Assembly: GCF_036588685.1 (NCBI RefSeq)
Contig: NC_086378.1
Coordinates: forward strand, 35,007,578-35,071,577
Source of the DNA: Mytilus trossulus
Taxonomy: Eukaryota; Mollusca; Bivalvia; Mytilida; Mytilidae
Direction: 5' to 3'
DNA length: 64,000 nucleotides
The notes below the pieces were generated by a model, which saw only the letters and a list, made by a program, of their open reading frames with translations, had not been told where the DNA came from and made no database searches. The translations under genes were made by a program, and so were the position numbers. This document shows positions 24,525-36,544 of this stretch, one piece after another (the stretch's first letter is position 1; each line of letters opens with the position of its first letter).

Positions 24525-25076
24525 AATAGTTATCAAAGGTACCATGATTATAATTTAGTACGCCAGACGCGCGTTTCGTCTACATAAGACTCATCAGTGA
24601 CGCTCATATCGAAATAGTTATAAACCAAACAAATACAAAGTTGAAGAGCATTGAGGATCCAAAATTCCAAAAAGTTGTGCCAAATACGGCTAAGGTAATC
24701 TATGCCTGGGATAAGAAATCCTTAGTTTTTCGAAAAATTCAAAGTTTGGTAAACAGGAAATTTATAAAAATGACCACATAATTGATATTCATGTCAACAC
24801 CGAAGTGCTGACTACTGGGCTGGTGATACCCTCGGGGACGAAACGTCCACCAGCAGAGGCATCGACCCAGTGGTGTAAATAGTTATCAAAGGTACCAGGA
24901 TTATAATTTAGTACGCCAGACGCGCGTTTCGTCTACATAAGACTCATCAGTGACGCTCATATCGAAATAGTTAAAAACCAAACAAATACAAAGTTGAAGA
25001 GCATTGAGGATCCAAAATTCCGAAATAGTTATAAACCGAACAAATACAAAGTTGAAGAGCATTGAGGATCCAAAAA
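24525..25076 (+). repeat. Dispersed repeat, family B, tandem pair with micro-duplication
   Basis: Two near-identical starts (AGTTATCAAAGGTACCA... at 24529 and 24878) lie 349 bases apart. Each is followed by GCGCGTTTCGTCTACATAAG and AGACTCATCAGTGACGCTC. The second unit ends in a further short duplication of about 55 bases (24966-25018 repeated at 25020-25075). Related pieces are at 31657-31712, 36545-36980 (inverted) and 38846-38893. Confidence 0.85.
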
Positions 25077-25524
25077 TAACATTTGATAATGTTATTATTT
25101 GGGAGAGGAGTCAATTTTTTTAAGTGAAGAAAAAACACTGTGACCTATATGTTTTTGAGCCAATAGAAGATTTTCCTTTTCATTCGGCATCTATTCATTT
25201 AAAACGTTGTCAATGATACATCTTTGAATGAATTCCGATTACCTCAATTATACCAAAGAGGTTATACATGTATGACCTCTTTGATTATACCAAAAAGATA
25301 AAACTCAATGTCACAAACAAGGCTTTGTGTTATCAATGACTGCATAAAGAAACGCTTATATACGATTAATTATTTTTTTCCAGCGCAGAAAGCATAGTTG
25401 CCGCATAGATTAGGATAAGCTTTAAAGATATAACATTTGTTAAGTTCAAATATGGTATTTTAGCAACTGCTTGACTGGTTTTCCCAATGCCAATTATTGT
25501 AGTATTAGAACAATTAGACCACAT

Positions 25525-25675
25525 TGATGGTCTTTTGGTAGCGTGATTGCTTAGAGTGCAGGATGTCGTTTGTTCGAACGTTAACCAGGAGAAACCAAAG
25601 ACTTCACAATAAGTATTTGTTGCTTCTCCACTACATTGTAGGTACATGGTATTACAGACTGGTCAGCAGGGGATC
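25525..25675 (+). repeat. tRNA-derived SINE, diverged copy
   Basis: A Pol III A-box-like word (TGGTAGCGTGATTGCTTAGA) and a B-box-like word (TGTTCGAACG) lie about 35 bases apart, as in a tRNA head. A tail with 'accaaagac' and 'tgcttctccac' follows. I recognise this arrangement from bivalve SINEs, but from memory only. The 93-codon minus-strand frame over it is an antisense artefact. Confidence 0.55.
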
Positions 25676-26017
25676 AGAATAATGTACCCGGAAAGGGTGA
25701 TATGTCTTTTTATGGACTGTTTACTTTCTCAGCTAATACGTTAAAAAATCAGCGTACATTGTAAATGTCTAGAAAAAATGCCATGTTGATATTCATATCA
25801 CATTTGTCCTTTATATCCATGTAATTTGCCGCTGGACGTTAAACAGTCATCCATCTTCATATTATTACGTCATAAAATTTAAAATGAATTATAATGCGGT
25901 CAGTGTGAATAAGTTACAATGTTAATGTCAAATCTACTGTTTGTAAACACTTATTCAATCAAACAGTGTTTTTTTTTTATCAAATTAGAAAAACTACAAA
26001 AGGATACAATTAGAAAA

Positions 26018-26110
26018 AAAGAAGATGTGGCATGATTGACAGTGAGGCAACTACACCAATTCATCAATAAATGACCAAATGAAGTAAGAAAACATAGTTT
26101 ATCAATATCG
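26018..26110 (+). repeat. Dispersed repeat, family A fragment
   Basis: Contains GAAGATGTGGCATGATTGAC and 'gaggcaactacacc', a diverged family-A head. The surrounding 25700-26940 is otherwise AT-rich with poly-T patches (26490-26540), and no gene was seen. Confidence 0.5.
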
Positions 26111-26989
26111 TTTAGTTAGATAAAATAGGGTCGACGAGACATATAAAGGTGTAATCAATTCAAACAAGAAAAACCAGCTGCTTATCTGCTTTCCAAATTG
26201 ACAATTCTAATGTGTAAACAAAATGTATTTTCCCCCTTTAACGGTTTTCCCATCGTTTTATTAATTTAAAATAGCATGATATAAATTCCATTTTGACAAA
26301 GTGTGAAATATCTTAATCGTTTTTAAATTTAAGGCCCATAGACTACCTTATTAATCGTGATCAAGCACGCGGAAAAGGAAGGATGGGAAGGAAAGGAAAT
26401 GAATCAATAATTCAAAATAAAAAGTAAAGAAAAAGAGAGTTAAAAGTTTCCTCTGGCTCTTTGTTTTTGTTGTGCAATTTTACAGGTGTGTGGTTTTTTT
26501 TGTTGTTTTAGTTGTTGGTTTTTTTTGTCTTTTTTTTTTGAAGTACACATTTGTTTAAAGTTGTTTGTCCCTTGAACTCTCAATATTTTTCTACGTCTCA
26601 AGTTATATCTACTAGACATGCTCTAAATAACTTTTTTTCTAATAATAGAATAAAGAAAATTTTAATAATCTTGGGATATTCCAATCTTTCCATTGTAATA
26701 ACTCGTACAGATTAATCAATTAAGACTGTAGCAAAATACTGAACACGTGCCTAATGATACAGGAACGTACAAGTTGGGGAAAAAATGCAAGATCATGGTG
26801 TCATTAAAAATTGAAAATTTAGAGTAGAATTTCCAATCAAAACGTCCTCTTGTAATATTAAAGTAAACAAACTTTTAAAAAAACACAGACTCTGGCGAAT
26901 TGTAAGTTTGTGAAGAAAAGGTAGTAAATCAAAAGACAATAATGAAGTTATATGCTAAGATTCATCACAATCGTAAATGTAAACAGAGA

Positions 26990-27215
26990 ATTTAAACAAA
27001 GACTATTACAGGACCTGCCTACCCTTCCGGAGCATCTGAGATCATCACAGTTTATGGTGGGCTCGTGTTGTGTTGTCTTCGGTTTTGGTGTACTGATTGT
27101 CTTTTTCTTTTTAGTCATGGAGATGTCTGTTTTACTATAATATTTTCTTTTGTGATTCATGAGTTTGAATATTTGAATATCCCTTTGCTTTCATTCGCCT
27201 CGTTTTTGCTTAAAT
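26990..27215 (+). repeat. Dispersed repeat, family F fragment
   Basis: Landmarks 'ccttccggagcatctgagat', 'cggttttggtgtactgat', 'tttttagtcatggagatgtc' and 'catgagtttgaat' follow the same order as at 37283-37460 and 63280-63400. The short frames on both strands here are repeat-derived. Confidence 0.55.
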
Positions 27216-28079
27216 AACAAAATGTTAACATTTTTTTTATTTATTACCGGTATTTTCAGAAGAAAAATCATTTGAAAAAAAAAGCAAAATTTTCACCAGA
27301 GATTTTTTGATGTGTCCAAATACTGAAAAATCTTTGCTATGAAGAGTTCTGCTTGCAAATCAACAGAATAAAACAAATGTTTCAATTCCTTATTTTAGAA
27401 TTATAATAAGAAAAAAACACTTTAACTATAATATTTTTGTTAATGATTGTTATATTTCAAATTGTCTCGGCTCAGCTGATAGAATCTGTATGAATTTACA
27501 GACTTTCCAGATAAGATAAACTGTCACAGTATATGAAATGAGCAGTCTCTTGGAATCGTATTTCTGAGAGGCTCGTATATGAAATAGATTCACTTATAAT
27601 GGTGTTAGTCCTATTTCAGTATAACAAATTTACACCATTGGGAAAATATTATTGTGAGAATGATAGTTTTAAATAATTTAGGATAATATCTCTCAGTCAG
27701 TGATTTTACCATACATTATTGAAAAGCATGATAAATGCAGAGAAAACAATTTCATTAAGCAACATCTTGGCGTAAATGAAAGTTTAGGCGATTTTAGTCC
27801 GTCAATTTTTGTATTCGCTGTATACGTTCCTAGTATTATATAATATATATATATTCATAAAAACAAACCTGAAGAGAGAAATGTGAGAAAAAAATTATTT
27901 AACGTATGAAAGTTAAAATAATTTATTGACTAATCTCAGTGCCAATAATTATTAAGACAGACCTAAATATTTTTTTAACATTGTCATAAAGTGGGAGGTT
28001 CAGCTAGCCGTTAAACCAGGTTCAATTAACCTTTTTTTTCTTAATATATTCTGTACCAAGTCGGTTATATGGCAGTTGT

Positions 28080-28205
28080 TACCAAATAGTTCGTATCTAC
28101 GTGGGTCGGCGGTTTTATTTTGTTGCACTTCGGTGTTCATGTTGTTCCTTTGTTTCCACTTATAGTTGATGTGTTTCGCTCGGTTTTGGTTTTGCATGTA
28201 AACCG
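28080..28205 (+). repeat. Dispersed repeat, family F, 3' part
   Basis: 'tgttgcacttcggtgttcatg' and 'gatgtgtttcgctcggtttt' match the order found at 63440-63510. From 28210 to 29064, upstream of TLR gene 2, I recognise no promoter element with confidence. Confidence 0.5.
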
Positions 28206-29064
28206 GTTTTTTTCTCTATATCTATTTATTTGCTTTTTTTAATACAGTTTGATTACGACAACAAGACAAATTATGATTTGAATGATTGAGTTGATTAAAA
28301 CCCTGAACATACGTGTATAAACATTTATTTACACTCCTCCTGGTTAGTTTGTAATTTTAAATTTAATATGTTTGTATTGTTCACATGAGATTTAATAGTT
28401 GTTGCAATTTGTTTATACATATATATTATCTGTAACTATGTAATTTGTAGTTAACGAGAAATAATTTTCATTCTTTCATTCATATTAAGCAAGTTTTGCA
28501 TAACATAAACACAACTGGTGAATATGTGTAGGAAGATCTTCTTGTTGGGGCAATATCGATCGAGCGACGTAAAATGTAAAATAACAAAAATATCGAATTC
28601 CAAGGGAAATTCCGAACGGAAAGTCCATTTTTAAATGGCAAAGTCAAAAGCTAAAACAAATCTAACGAGTGAAAAAAAACCTGTTATATTCCTGAATTGG
28701 TACAGACATTTTCTTATGTAGAAATTATAATCAATATTTTCGTGTACTGATGAGGTCTGATTGTAAACTTATATTTAGATTTTTATTTCACCTTTGAACG
28801 ATAAAATGATAGCTTTCCTTTAAATGTCACGCCAGAGGGCATTCCATTGAATCGCAGTACTTATAAATATGTATTGAAATTTGAACTTCAAACTCTTATT
28901 TAAACTTTTAAAACATATCCTTATCAACTGTCAATATTAATAACCTTCCTGAACATGCTGAAGTTTAAAAATGATATAAATAGTCGATTGTAAAATTTGT
29001 TCAACCAGAGGATTACTAACCCTTGGAATCGAAATAATTATTTTAGTTTATTGTAGATGTGAAA

Positions 29065-31611
29065 ATGAAGAAGACAATTAGCCTCCTCGTTCTGGCAATT
29101 TCCATAGCAGTAGCAAATGGGAGTCTAGTATCGTCATGTAGGTATGACAGAAATATACAACATAAGCTAATTGCTCACTGTGAAAATCAAGGATTTACAT
29201 CTGTACCAAGGAATCTCCGACGAGATATCTACGAGTTAATTCTGTCAAACAACTCTATACACATGCTGACAAACAATTCATTCATCTATTTTACACAGAT
29301 AAAAAGGCTGATTTTAACCGGGAATAATATATCTGTAATTCAGCAGGATGCGTTTTCTGGACTTAATTTGTTAAAAGTGTTGAAGGTAAATGATAATTTG
29401 ATTAACATCACAACTATTCCGCATGGTGTTTTCAGACATCTTAGTAATTTAGCTGTTCTAGACATCAGTCAAAATAAAATGCCATTGAATACAAACGTTC
29501 CGTTTATCTATCCCGATATCACATTTTCTTCACTTACCCGATTACAAAATCTTTCAATGGATCTATTCATGTTTCCAGTATTTCGATCAGGATTTACTGC
29601 ACTTCAAGATCTTAAAGTATTGAACTTTGCTACTTGTAATTTGCATAATAGTAGTAGATTTAAGCTTTTTAACTCAACATTTGAAAACTTCTCGCCTGAC
29701 CTTAAAGAACTTTACATCAGTGGTTGTCACAATTTCTTTCTAATGGAATATGGACTGTTAGATCCTTTTCCAAACTTGAAAGTTTTAGATCTGTCGAAAT
29801 CGTATGTTCACCTTTATCAAGCATTGCGTATTCTTCATCCATATCAGGATAAAAACATGTCCGTTATAAACTTTCACCGCATTAGTGATAATTCAATCAA
29901 TGAAAATAATTTTCCGTACTCTGTTATTATAACAGAAGAATTAATGAAATATTTAAGAACTATATGCATTGAATCACTAGATTTATCCAAAGCTGGTATA
30001 GTGGATTATCAGCAAAAATCTTTGTTTTCGTTCAAACGTCCAGAATGTATTAAAACTTTTATAATATCAGCCAACCGGTTACCTTCATCTACAGCAGATC
30101 ATTACTTTCAAGTAGTAAAATTTTTCAAAAGCGCAATTAATATGAAAGTGTACGATTTTTCCTATCTTACCGTGGATTATATCAATCCACTGTATTTGGA
30201 CGTTTACCATCCAGAAGTTTTAAATCACTTTCCAGAAATAACCGAAACACATAAAAGTCCTCCGCATCTTACGTTTGCAATTCCATCGTCAATAGAATTT
30301 CTTAGATTTACGCACATACAAATAGCTTTTACATCAGCGTCTTTCACATGTGCCAATACATCGCTGAAGTACCTCGATGTGTCATTTGGTGTTTATCAAA
30401 ATTATCCTGATTTTACAGACGACTGTGGAGAGCAACTGGAATATTTGGACATATCTGGAATTCCAGTTACAATTATAACATTCCCATCGATATTCATGCC
30501 AAAACTTTCAATTCTGAAAGTGACGAATGCACGCATAGACCAAGTTATAATTAAAGGTAAACAATGGAAGTCTTTCAAAGCTCCCAATTTGAGAAAAATA
30601 GACATATCTTTCAATAATCTTTGGACTTTAGAGGAAACGACACTTTTAGATCAGCCAAATATAACGCATTTGAATATGTCAAACAACCTTTTTAGGACCA
30701 TTCCTTCCTTTGTTACCAAATTACAAAAGTTGGAATATTTAGATCTATCCAACAATTTAATCAGTTCAATTGATGTAACTATACGATTTAAACTGGATAA
30801 AATTGTGATTTCAAATCACAGCCTCATTCTTAATTTAAATAACAACGCTTTGGTCTGTTCATGTGACACTCTAGACTTTCTTTTGTGGTTCGCAAAAACA
30901 AAAGTGACATTTAAGAATGGGGACACTTATAACTGTACTATGTCAGATGGCAAACAAACCAAATTAAAGGAGGTAATACAAAATACGCAGAAATACTTTT
31001 CGGACTGCAAAGCTACTATATGGCTCCAGGTTGGAATAATATTGGTTGCTAGTGCATTTGGCATATTCATACCTCTTTCTCTTCTTTATAACTATAGGTG
31101 GAAAATAATTCTGTACACGTATAGAAAAGTTCGTCATGTCGTTGAGAAAAATTTACATAAAAACTATTTGTACGACGCATATGTTTCTTATGAAGACAGA
31201 AGCGTGTCGTGGATACAGAAGTTTTTTCTTCCAAAAATTGAAGATAAATGGGGACTTAAAGTGTGTTTACATGATCGAGATCTCCTTCCTGGAGATATGA
31301 CGGCTGATGCAAAAGCAGAATCAATACAGCAGAGTAGACATGTTGTATTCATCATTACTGAACATTTTACCGAAGGAAAATGGGGAAGATTCGAAATAGA
31401 AAGAGCAAAGTACGAAAAGTATACTACAAACTTTCGAAAAATAATTGTTATTTTACAAAATATTCAAATCAAGGATATCCCAGACGAAATAATTAACATT
31501 TCGAGTGATGTGTATTTTATTGAATTGCCATTGGACGAAAAAGAAGCTGGTGACAATCCTGATTATCAAAGTCAATGGCTCAGACTTAAGGCTCTTCTTT
31601 ATTTAAATTAA
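29065..31611 (+). CDS. Toll-like receptor (TLR gene 2), single exon, 848 aa
   Basis: A Toll-like receptor with the same plan as the other two. It has a signal peptide (about 1-20), an N-terminal cysteine cap with CENQGFTSVPRNL, leucine-rich repeats, one C-terminal cap (CSC at about 598, last Cys about 648), a transmembrane helix (about 651-675) and a TIR domain (about 701-848). Box 1 is YDAYVSYE and box 2 is RDLLPGD. The C-terminus is QWLRLKALLYLN, so box 3 has W but no FW. The first ATG in frame is 29065; an ATG-TGA pair at 29057-29062 just upstream is a two-codon uORF. It is the most diverged of the three in the N-terminal LRRs but resembles TLR gene 3 closely around the C-terminal cap and membrane helix. 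An AATAAA lies two bases past the stop (31613-31618). No frame damage. Confidence 0.93.
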   Translation: MKKTISLLVLAISIAVANGSLVSSCRYDRNIQHKLIAHCENQGFTSVPRNLRRDIYELILSNNSIHMLTNNSFIYFTQIKRLILTGNNISVIQQDAFSGLNLLKVLKVNDNLINITTIPHGVFRHLSNLAVLDISQNKMPLNTNVPFIYPDITFSSLTRLQNLSMDLFMFPVFRSGFTALQDLKVLNFATCNLHNSSRFKLFNSTFENFSPDLKELYISGCHNFFLMEYGLLDPFPNLKVLDLSKSYVHLYQALRILHPYQDKNMSVINFHRISDNSINENNFPYSVIITEELMKYLRTICIESLDLSKAGIVDYQQKSLFSFKRPECIKTFIISANRLPSSTADHYFQVVKFFKSAINMKVYDFSYLTVDYINPLYLDVYHPEVLNHFPEITETHKSPPHLTFAIPSSIEFLRFTHIQIAFTSASFTCANTSLKYLDVSFGVYQNYPDFTDDCGEQLEYLDISGIPVTIITFPSIFMPKLSILKVTNARIDQVIIKGKQWKSFKAPNLRKIDISFNNLWTLEETTLLDQPNITHLNMSNNLFRTIPSFVTKLQKLEYLDLSNNLISSIDVTIRFKLDKIVISNHSLILNLNNNALVCSCDTLDFLLWFAKTKVTFKNGDTYNCTMSDGKQTKLKEVIQNTQKYFSDCKATIWLQVGIILVASAFGIFIPLSLLYNYRWKIILYTYRKVRHVVEKNLHKNYLYDAYVSYEDRSVSWIQKFFLPKIEDKWGLKVCLHDRDLLPGDMTADAKAESIQQSRHVVFIITEHFTEGKWGRFEIERAKYEKYTTNFRKIIVILQNIQIKDIPDEIINISSDVYFIELPLDEKEAGDNPDYQSQWLRLKALLYLN

Positions 31612-31656
31612 AAATAAAATATATACGTTAATATACCGGAGTTTCACTAAACATTT

Positions 31657-31712
31657 TTTAGCAATTCTGGCGTACAAAATTATAATCCTGGTACCTTTGA
31701 TAACTATTTACA
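31657..31712 (-). repeat. Family B terminal fragment, 3' of TLR gene 2
   Basis: 'tctggcgtacaaaattataa' followed by CCTGGTACCTTTGATAACTA is the reverse complement of the family-B start seen at 24529. The 63-codon frame at 31697-31888 begins inside it and is not called. Confidence 0.7.
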
Positions 31713-31907
31713 AAAAGTTTTTTTTATCTGAAATTTGGTGGGGAGAAATGGGTGCGGACTCTGTTCCAGTGCGAACTATACATGCGCGATTACGGTACAT
31801 ACTGTGCCTCAAAGAGAAGATCACAATGATTCATATAATACATATGAAATCAACTCATTGCAATGTTTTTACAATGTTGCGATTGTGAATAATTATTAAG
31901 GTTGAAT

Positions 31908-32545
31908 AAATTTGAGAATGGAAATGGGGAATGTGTCAAAGAGACAACAACCCGACCAAATAAAAAAAACAACAGCAGAAGGTCACCAACAGGTCTTCAA
32001 TGTAGCGAGAAATTCCCGCACCCGGAGGCGTCCTTCAGCTGGCCCCTAAACAAATTTATACTAGTTCAGTGATAATGAACGCCATACTAATTTCCAAAAT
32101 GTACACAAGAAACTAAAATTAAAATAATACAAGACTAACAAAGGCATGAGGCTCCTGACTTGGGACAGGCGCAAAACTGCGCCGGGGTTAAACATGTTTG
32201 TGAGATCTCAACCCTCCCCCTATACCTCTAACCAATGTAGAAAAGTAAACGCATAACAATACGCACATTAAAATTCAGTTCAAGAGAAGTCCGAGTCTGA
32301 TGTCAGAAGATGTAACCAAAGAAAATAAACAAAATGACAATAATACATAAATAACAACAGACTACTAGCAGTAAACTGACATGCCAGCTCCAGACTTCAA
32401 TTAAACTGACTGAAAGATTATAATTTCATCATATGAACATCAGGCACAATCCTTCCCGTTAGGGGTTTAGTATCATACCATCATAACATATATGAGAAGA
32501 ACATTACCCGTGTCATGCCAACAACTGTTTTTAGAACAAATGTGT
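31908..32545 (-). repeat. Dispersed composite repeat, family J
   Basis: Starts GAGAATGGAAATGGGGAATG, then 'caaagagacaacaacccgac', 'caggtcttcaatgtagcgag', 'ggcgtcctt' and 'gctcctgacttgggacaggc'. The first part recurs twice at 35163-35455, and in reverse complement at 47520-47810. It continues directly into the coding remnant at 32546-32765, so the whole may be one transposon 3' region read on the minus strand. Confidence 0.7.
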
Positions 32546-32765
32546 TTAGTTTCGACGCAAAGACCTTATCAGTGACTCAATATTAACGCCAAAATATGCA
32601 ATATTTAATGACTTGACAACAGTATCGTAATTATATCCCTTCTTAATAAGTCTATTCAAAGGTTTTGTAAGTTTATGAGGTGAATACTGACATCTTTGTG
32701 GTTTATAAAGAATATTTCCATAAAAAATTGGATGTGAAATACCTGAACGTATAAACTTACTTTGT
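32546..32765 (-). pseudogene. Coding remnant of a retroelement-like ORF (C-terminus)
   Basis: On the minus strand a frame reads ...KFIRSGISHPIFYGNILYKP... and continues with HKLTKPLNRLIKKGYNYDTV to a TAA at 32546-32548. The 'GI.HPIFYG..' motif followed by a basic region and LIKKGY resembles C-terminal tails of retroelement ORFs that I recall from molluscs and fish. This is recognition from memory. It merges with the repeat at 31908-32545, which would be its 3' UTR. Confidence 0.4.
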
Positions 32766-33333
32766 CATTTCGGTGAACTGAAAACCTTATAATAAACATA
32801 CTTAAACTAATACGTTATTATCTGTTCTCTAGTAACTGAGTATTCTCAGACTTTTAGTGTGTGAAAAAAAATCATGTAAGGCATCATGAAGAGCTTTTGT
32901 TGTGGATTGATTTGTCATGATTATTGCACTGCAGCATTGATACCTCAAAAACTGAAAATCGTCGATAACCAGCAAATTCTTTTTTTTTTCACACCAGCAA
33001 TTAATCGTAAATTATGAGCCAATTAATGGACGTCAAATAGGAAGTTGTATGACTATTCCATAATTGATTGCATTTGGTATACCATGAAGATCAAGTAAGG
33101 AAAATGAAGGTTAGTTTTCTTTTATGAATTCCTTGTAATTACATAATTTTCTATAATTATCTTTATTGCAAGAAATTTAAAATCTTTGAAATGTTTGTAT
33201 TACAAGATCGGAAACACAATAATTATCTTGTCACCTTCAAAACTTATGATTACAAAATGGGACTTCCAAAATGTTAATGACTTGACTTCAAGGAGAGAAC
33301 AATCATTAAGTCTGTGATATTTTACATAATGCC

Positions 33334-33895
33334 ATTACAGAGTCATCTTCGCTAATCAAGGGTAACGAGCAAATTCCCTCCACTTCACACTTGGCAGATT
33401 ATGCCAACATTTGTGATAACAATGTTGCGCCATCTATCGGTTGGTTTAAGTTACGCCTATTCCGAATTCTTTATTCTTAAATAATGGTAGCACTTGAACT
33501 CTCTTCAGTGTGTAGGTACACACACCGTAGCGTTTAGAGTCTACACTCTTGATGAAGCAGAAAACGAAAAATACGTTGACATTCAAAAAATTGTGCAAGA
33601 AACATACACAAGAACTTCTGTTACTACAATAGTTGATTGAGAACATTAAACTTATCACGAAATATCGTCGTGTTTCTTTCGAGTAAAGACTTGTTACACA
33701 ATCAGCACGTGGAATTGTTTACCTACATTTTCAACATTTACACGTGCTCATGTTCTAGGTGCTTTGTCATTGGATGTAACCAGACCAACCAATGAAAATA
33801 TTTACCTCGTGGATACGAAATTCTCTCTTAATCCCCCAAGGGTGGAAAAGAGGAGAGTGGATCGGAACCCTTGGCTAGCGAAGATATTACAGAGT
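33334..33895. mobile_element. MITE with 10-bp target duplication (Mutator-like)
   Basis: The left end ATCTTCGCTAATCAAGGGT (33345) is answered by ACCCTTGGCTAGCGAAGAT (ending 33885), with two mismatches over 19 bases. ATTACAGAGT lies directly outside at 33334-33343 and 33886-33895. A duplication of 9-10 bases fits Mutator-like elements. No coding capacity; the 70-codon frame inside (33446-33658) is fortuitous. Confidence 0.8.
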
Positions 33896-33899
33896 GTAT

Positions 33900-35160
33900 A
33901 TTTTGTTATTGAAAATGTTTAGCTGATTTTTCATCCATATGTTGATTTGTGATTGAAAAGTAGGTGATGGATGAAATACATGCATATTGCATTTATATTT
34001 GACGAAAAAATGAAAACAACACGTTATAAATGTGATGTGTTCGAAGCACTTTTTCTGGATTTAGCTTTACCAGGAACTCTAAATCCGTAAATTTGAAAGC
34101 AGGACGTATAAGGACGGAAACAGTTTAAGAGCTATACAACTAAAAGTACATAAAAATAGCAAATCCATCTAAGGTCAACTTTGACTGAGGAAATTTAAAC
34201 CTTAGTTTCTCATAATATAAAAATGTATTAAAGGACTTATAGCGATATGAGCCATTGCCTTAAAGTGTCATTTTTTGTTTCAGAAATATACAAAACGGAA
34301 CAGATGTATTCAGACCGTCATAACAAAGAAGATCCCATGAGAAATATTAGGAAGAATATGTTCAATATAATGGATTTATATCCGTAAGAGTCAACATAAC
34401 GAATACTATTATACTATGTATATAATATCATCTCTGTGCAAGGACGTGACTGAACTATATATTTATAAAGCTTTCAACTTCGAGAAAAGCAATACTACAA
34501 TTATCCATGTTAGTATTATGGACAGAGGAAGTGAAACACAATACTAACCCCGTCTTGACGAATTTGCGTAATCAATTTTCAAACAATATAAAATGTTATT
34601 ACAAGCTTCATTTTTCTGATGTAGATGCTGCTCCCTTAAAATGATATTTTTTAGATCACTTGACAACGTTTATAATTGGCTTGTTATAAGTTTGATAATT
34701 TTGAACAACATCATAAAAAATTATTTTGTTGAATACATTTTTTCCCTGTAATATTTCACAATAATCATATCATGATTGGTAAATTACTAGTATATATTGG
34801 TGCAATGTTCTGGATTTTTCTTTTTGTGCGTGTGTATGGTTGTGTCTGTGTTTTTGTCAATTGTTATCAATTAAATCGAAAAGAAAATATGTAAAATGCT
34901 TATTAAAATAGTTTGATCATGTGTTTATCAACATACAATGCTATACATTAGCATAATACTGAGTCATTAATCCTTGAAAACATCGGTGTAAATTTGTTTT
35001 TACTGGTGAGCTCAAATTTTTCCAAAAGTATATAAACAAGACACATGATACTTTGTAAATTGTACACTTATGTTTGACTTATGTTTGACTCTTGATAGTA
35101 GAACAATTTTATGTAACTGTCGCAAGTGGGTGTTTTTTATGTTATCTATTTTCATATATA
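33900..35160. other. AT-rich intergenic stretch, no feature seen
   Basis: No gene, inverted repeat or array could be supported here. Confidence 0.4.
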
Positions 35161-35162
35161 AA

Positions 35163-35457
35163 ATTGAGAATGGAAATGGGGAATGTGTCAAAGAAACAAC
35201 AACCCGACCAAAGAAAAAGAGAAAAAAAGAACAGCAGACGGCCACCAACAGGTCTTCAATGTAGCGAGAAATTCCCGCACCCGGAGGCGTCCTCCAGTTT
35301 AAGGAAAACAAACATGTTTATTATGTTTGTATTCAATGTAAAATTGAGAATGGAAATGGGGAATGTATCAAAGAGAAAACAACCCGACCATAGATAAAAC
35401 AACAGCAGAAGCTCACCAACAGGTCTTCAATGTAACGAGAAAATCCCGCACCAATGT
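35163..35457 (-). repeat. Family J, two head copies in direct repeat
   Basis: TTGAGAATGGAAATGGGGAA occurs at 35164 and 35343. Each is followed by an 'acaacaacccgacca' type block and CAGGTCTTCAATGTA. The unit is about 180 bp. The open frames on both strands at 35012-35397 are inside this repeat. Confidence 0.8.
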
Positions 35458-35614
35458 ACATGTTTACATGCATTTGTGGTATCACTAAATACTTTGAAGA
35501 ACGAACTATATGAATTGTAAATCAGAAATACACTTTGCACAATACTGTATTGGTAAGAAGTTTATGTATTATATTTCAATTGCATGTGTAAAGACTGAAA
35601 ATAAGGGATACAGC

Positions 35615-35830
35615 TATTACAGATCAGACTATGTTAGGTAAATTACCCTTCTATAAGAGTAGAATATTCAGACAGATAACAAATCTATCTGTCTATATGA
35701 CTAGGCTACTTCGAAAGGAGGGTAGTATACCTTACCTTATAATGACTTCACAGTTCAGCTAGCAAGCAAGCTAACCAAAGATATTACCTTTACCAACACA
35801 CTCAATGCAATCGGCTGTAAGTATTACGGT
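35615..35830. mobile_element. Half copy of foldback MITE, family E
   Basis: 'aaggagggtagtataccttacc', 'atgacttcacagttcagc' and 'aaagatattacctttacc...cactcaatg' match the right arm of the element at 48916-49180. The left arm is only partly present (GCTACTTCGAAAGG, 'cagatagattt'-like words near 35680). Confidence 0.55.
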
Positions 35831-36544
35831 TCTTTGATCATGTAAGGACCTAGATTTATAACGGTAGAATTTGTTTTGTATATGTCATATATTTCTAAAC
35901 TTTTGCATTAAAAGTTCCAATTGTACTTCACAAATGCGTATTTTGATACTTTTTAATCATTTTAAATGACACTCGAGGCAATATATCATAAACCCAAAAA
36001 CCTAATACAAATTTGAACCGAGTTGATAAATCTTGAAAAGGACGAAACGTATAACTAAAAAAAGACAACAAATAAGGACTATGAATGAGAACGATACATT
36101 GTGTATTCTAAAAAAAAGGCTAACATGACAAAATGGAAATTTCGGGAGTTGATTTAAAGTTTCGTAAGACTAAAAACAAACGTTGTTCAAAGTTCACCGT
36201 TGCGAATAATAAATCTAAGATATCAAAACCAGAAAAACATAATATAGAGAATGGCTAGATTTTCACTACGATTATGGTTCTTCTATAAAATAATCGATTC
36301 TTGTTATGAATTCATCAGCCAACATGTGAATTGCGGCTGTGTCAAAACATCACGAGTAGAGTTTGAAGATTGAAACACTGTTACAATATTGTAATGACAG
36401 TGTAATGACAGTGTAATAAAATTTGTGATTTTTTAGTTGGTTACTGAAATGTTTAAGATTGACACCACTTGCTTTATATACCCTATCGGTGAGTGGCCAT
36501 CTTTTATTGTTCACGGAAGAAAAAAAATATCGTAGTAACGATTT

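Noticed and set aside
25366-25647. 93-codon minus-strand frame
   Set aside because: It is antisense to a tRNA-derived SINE with A and B boxes on the plus strand.
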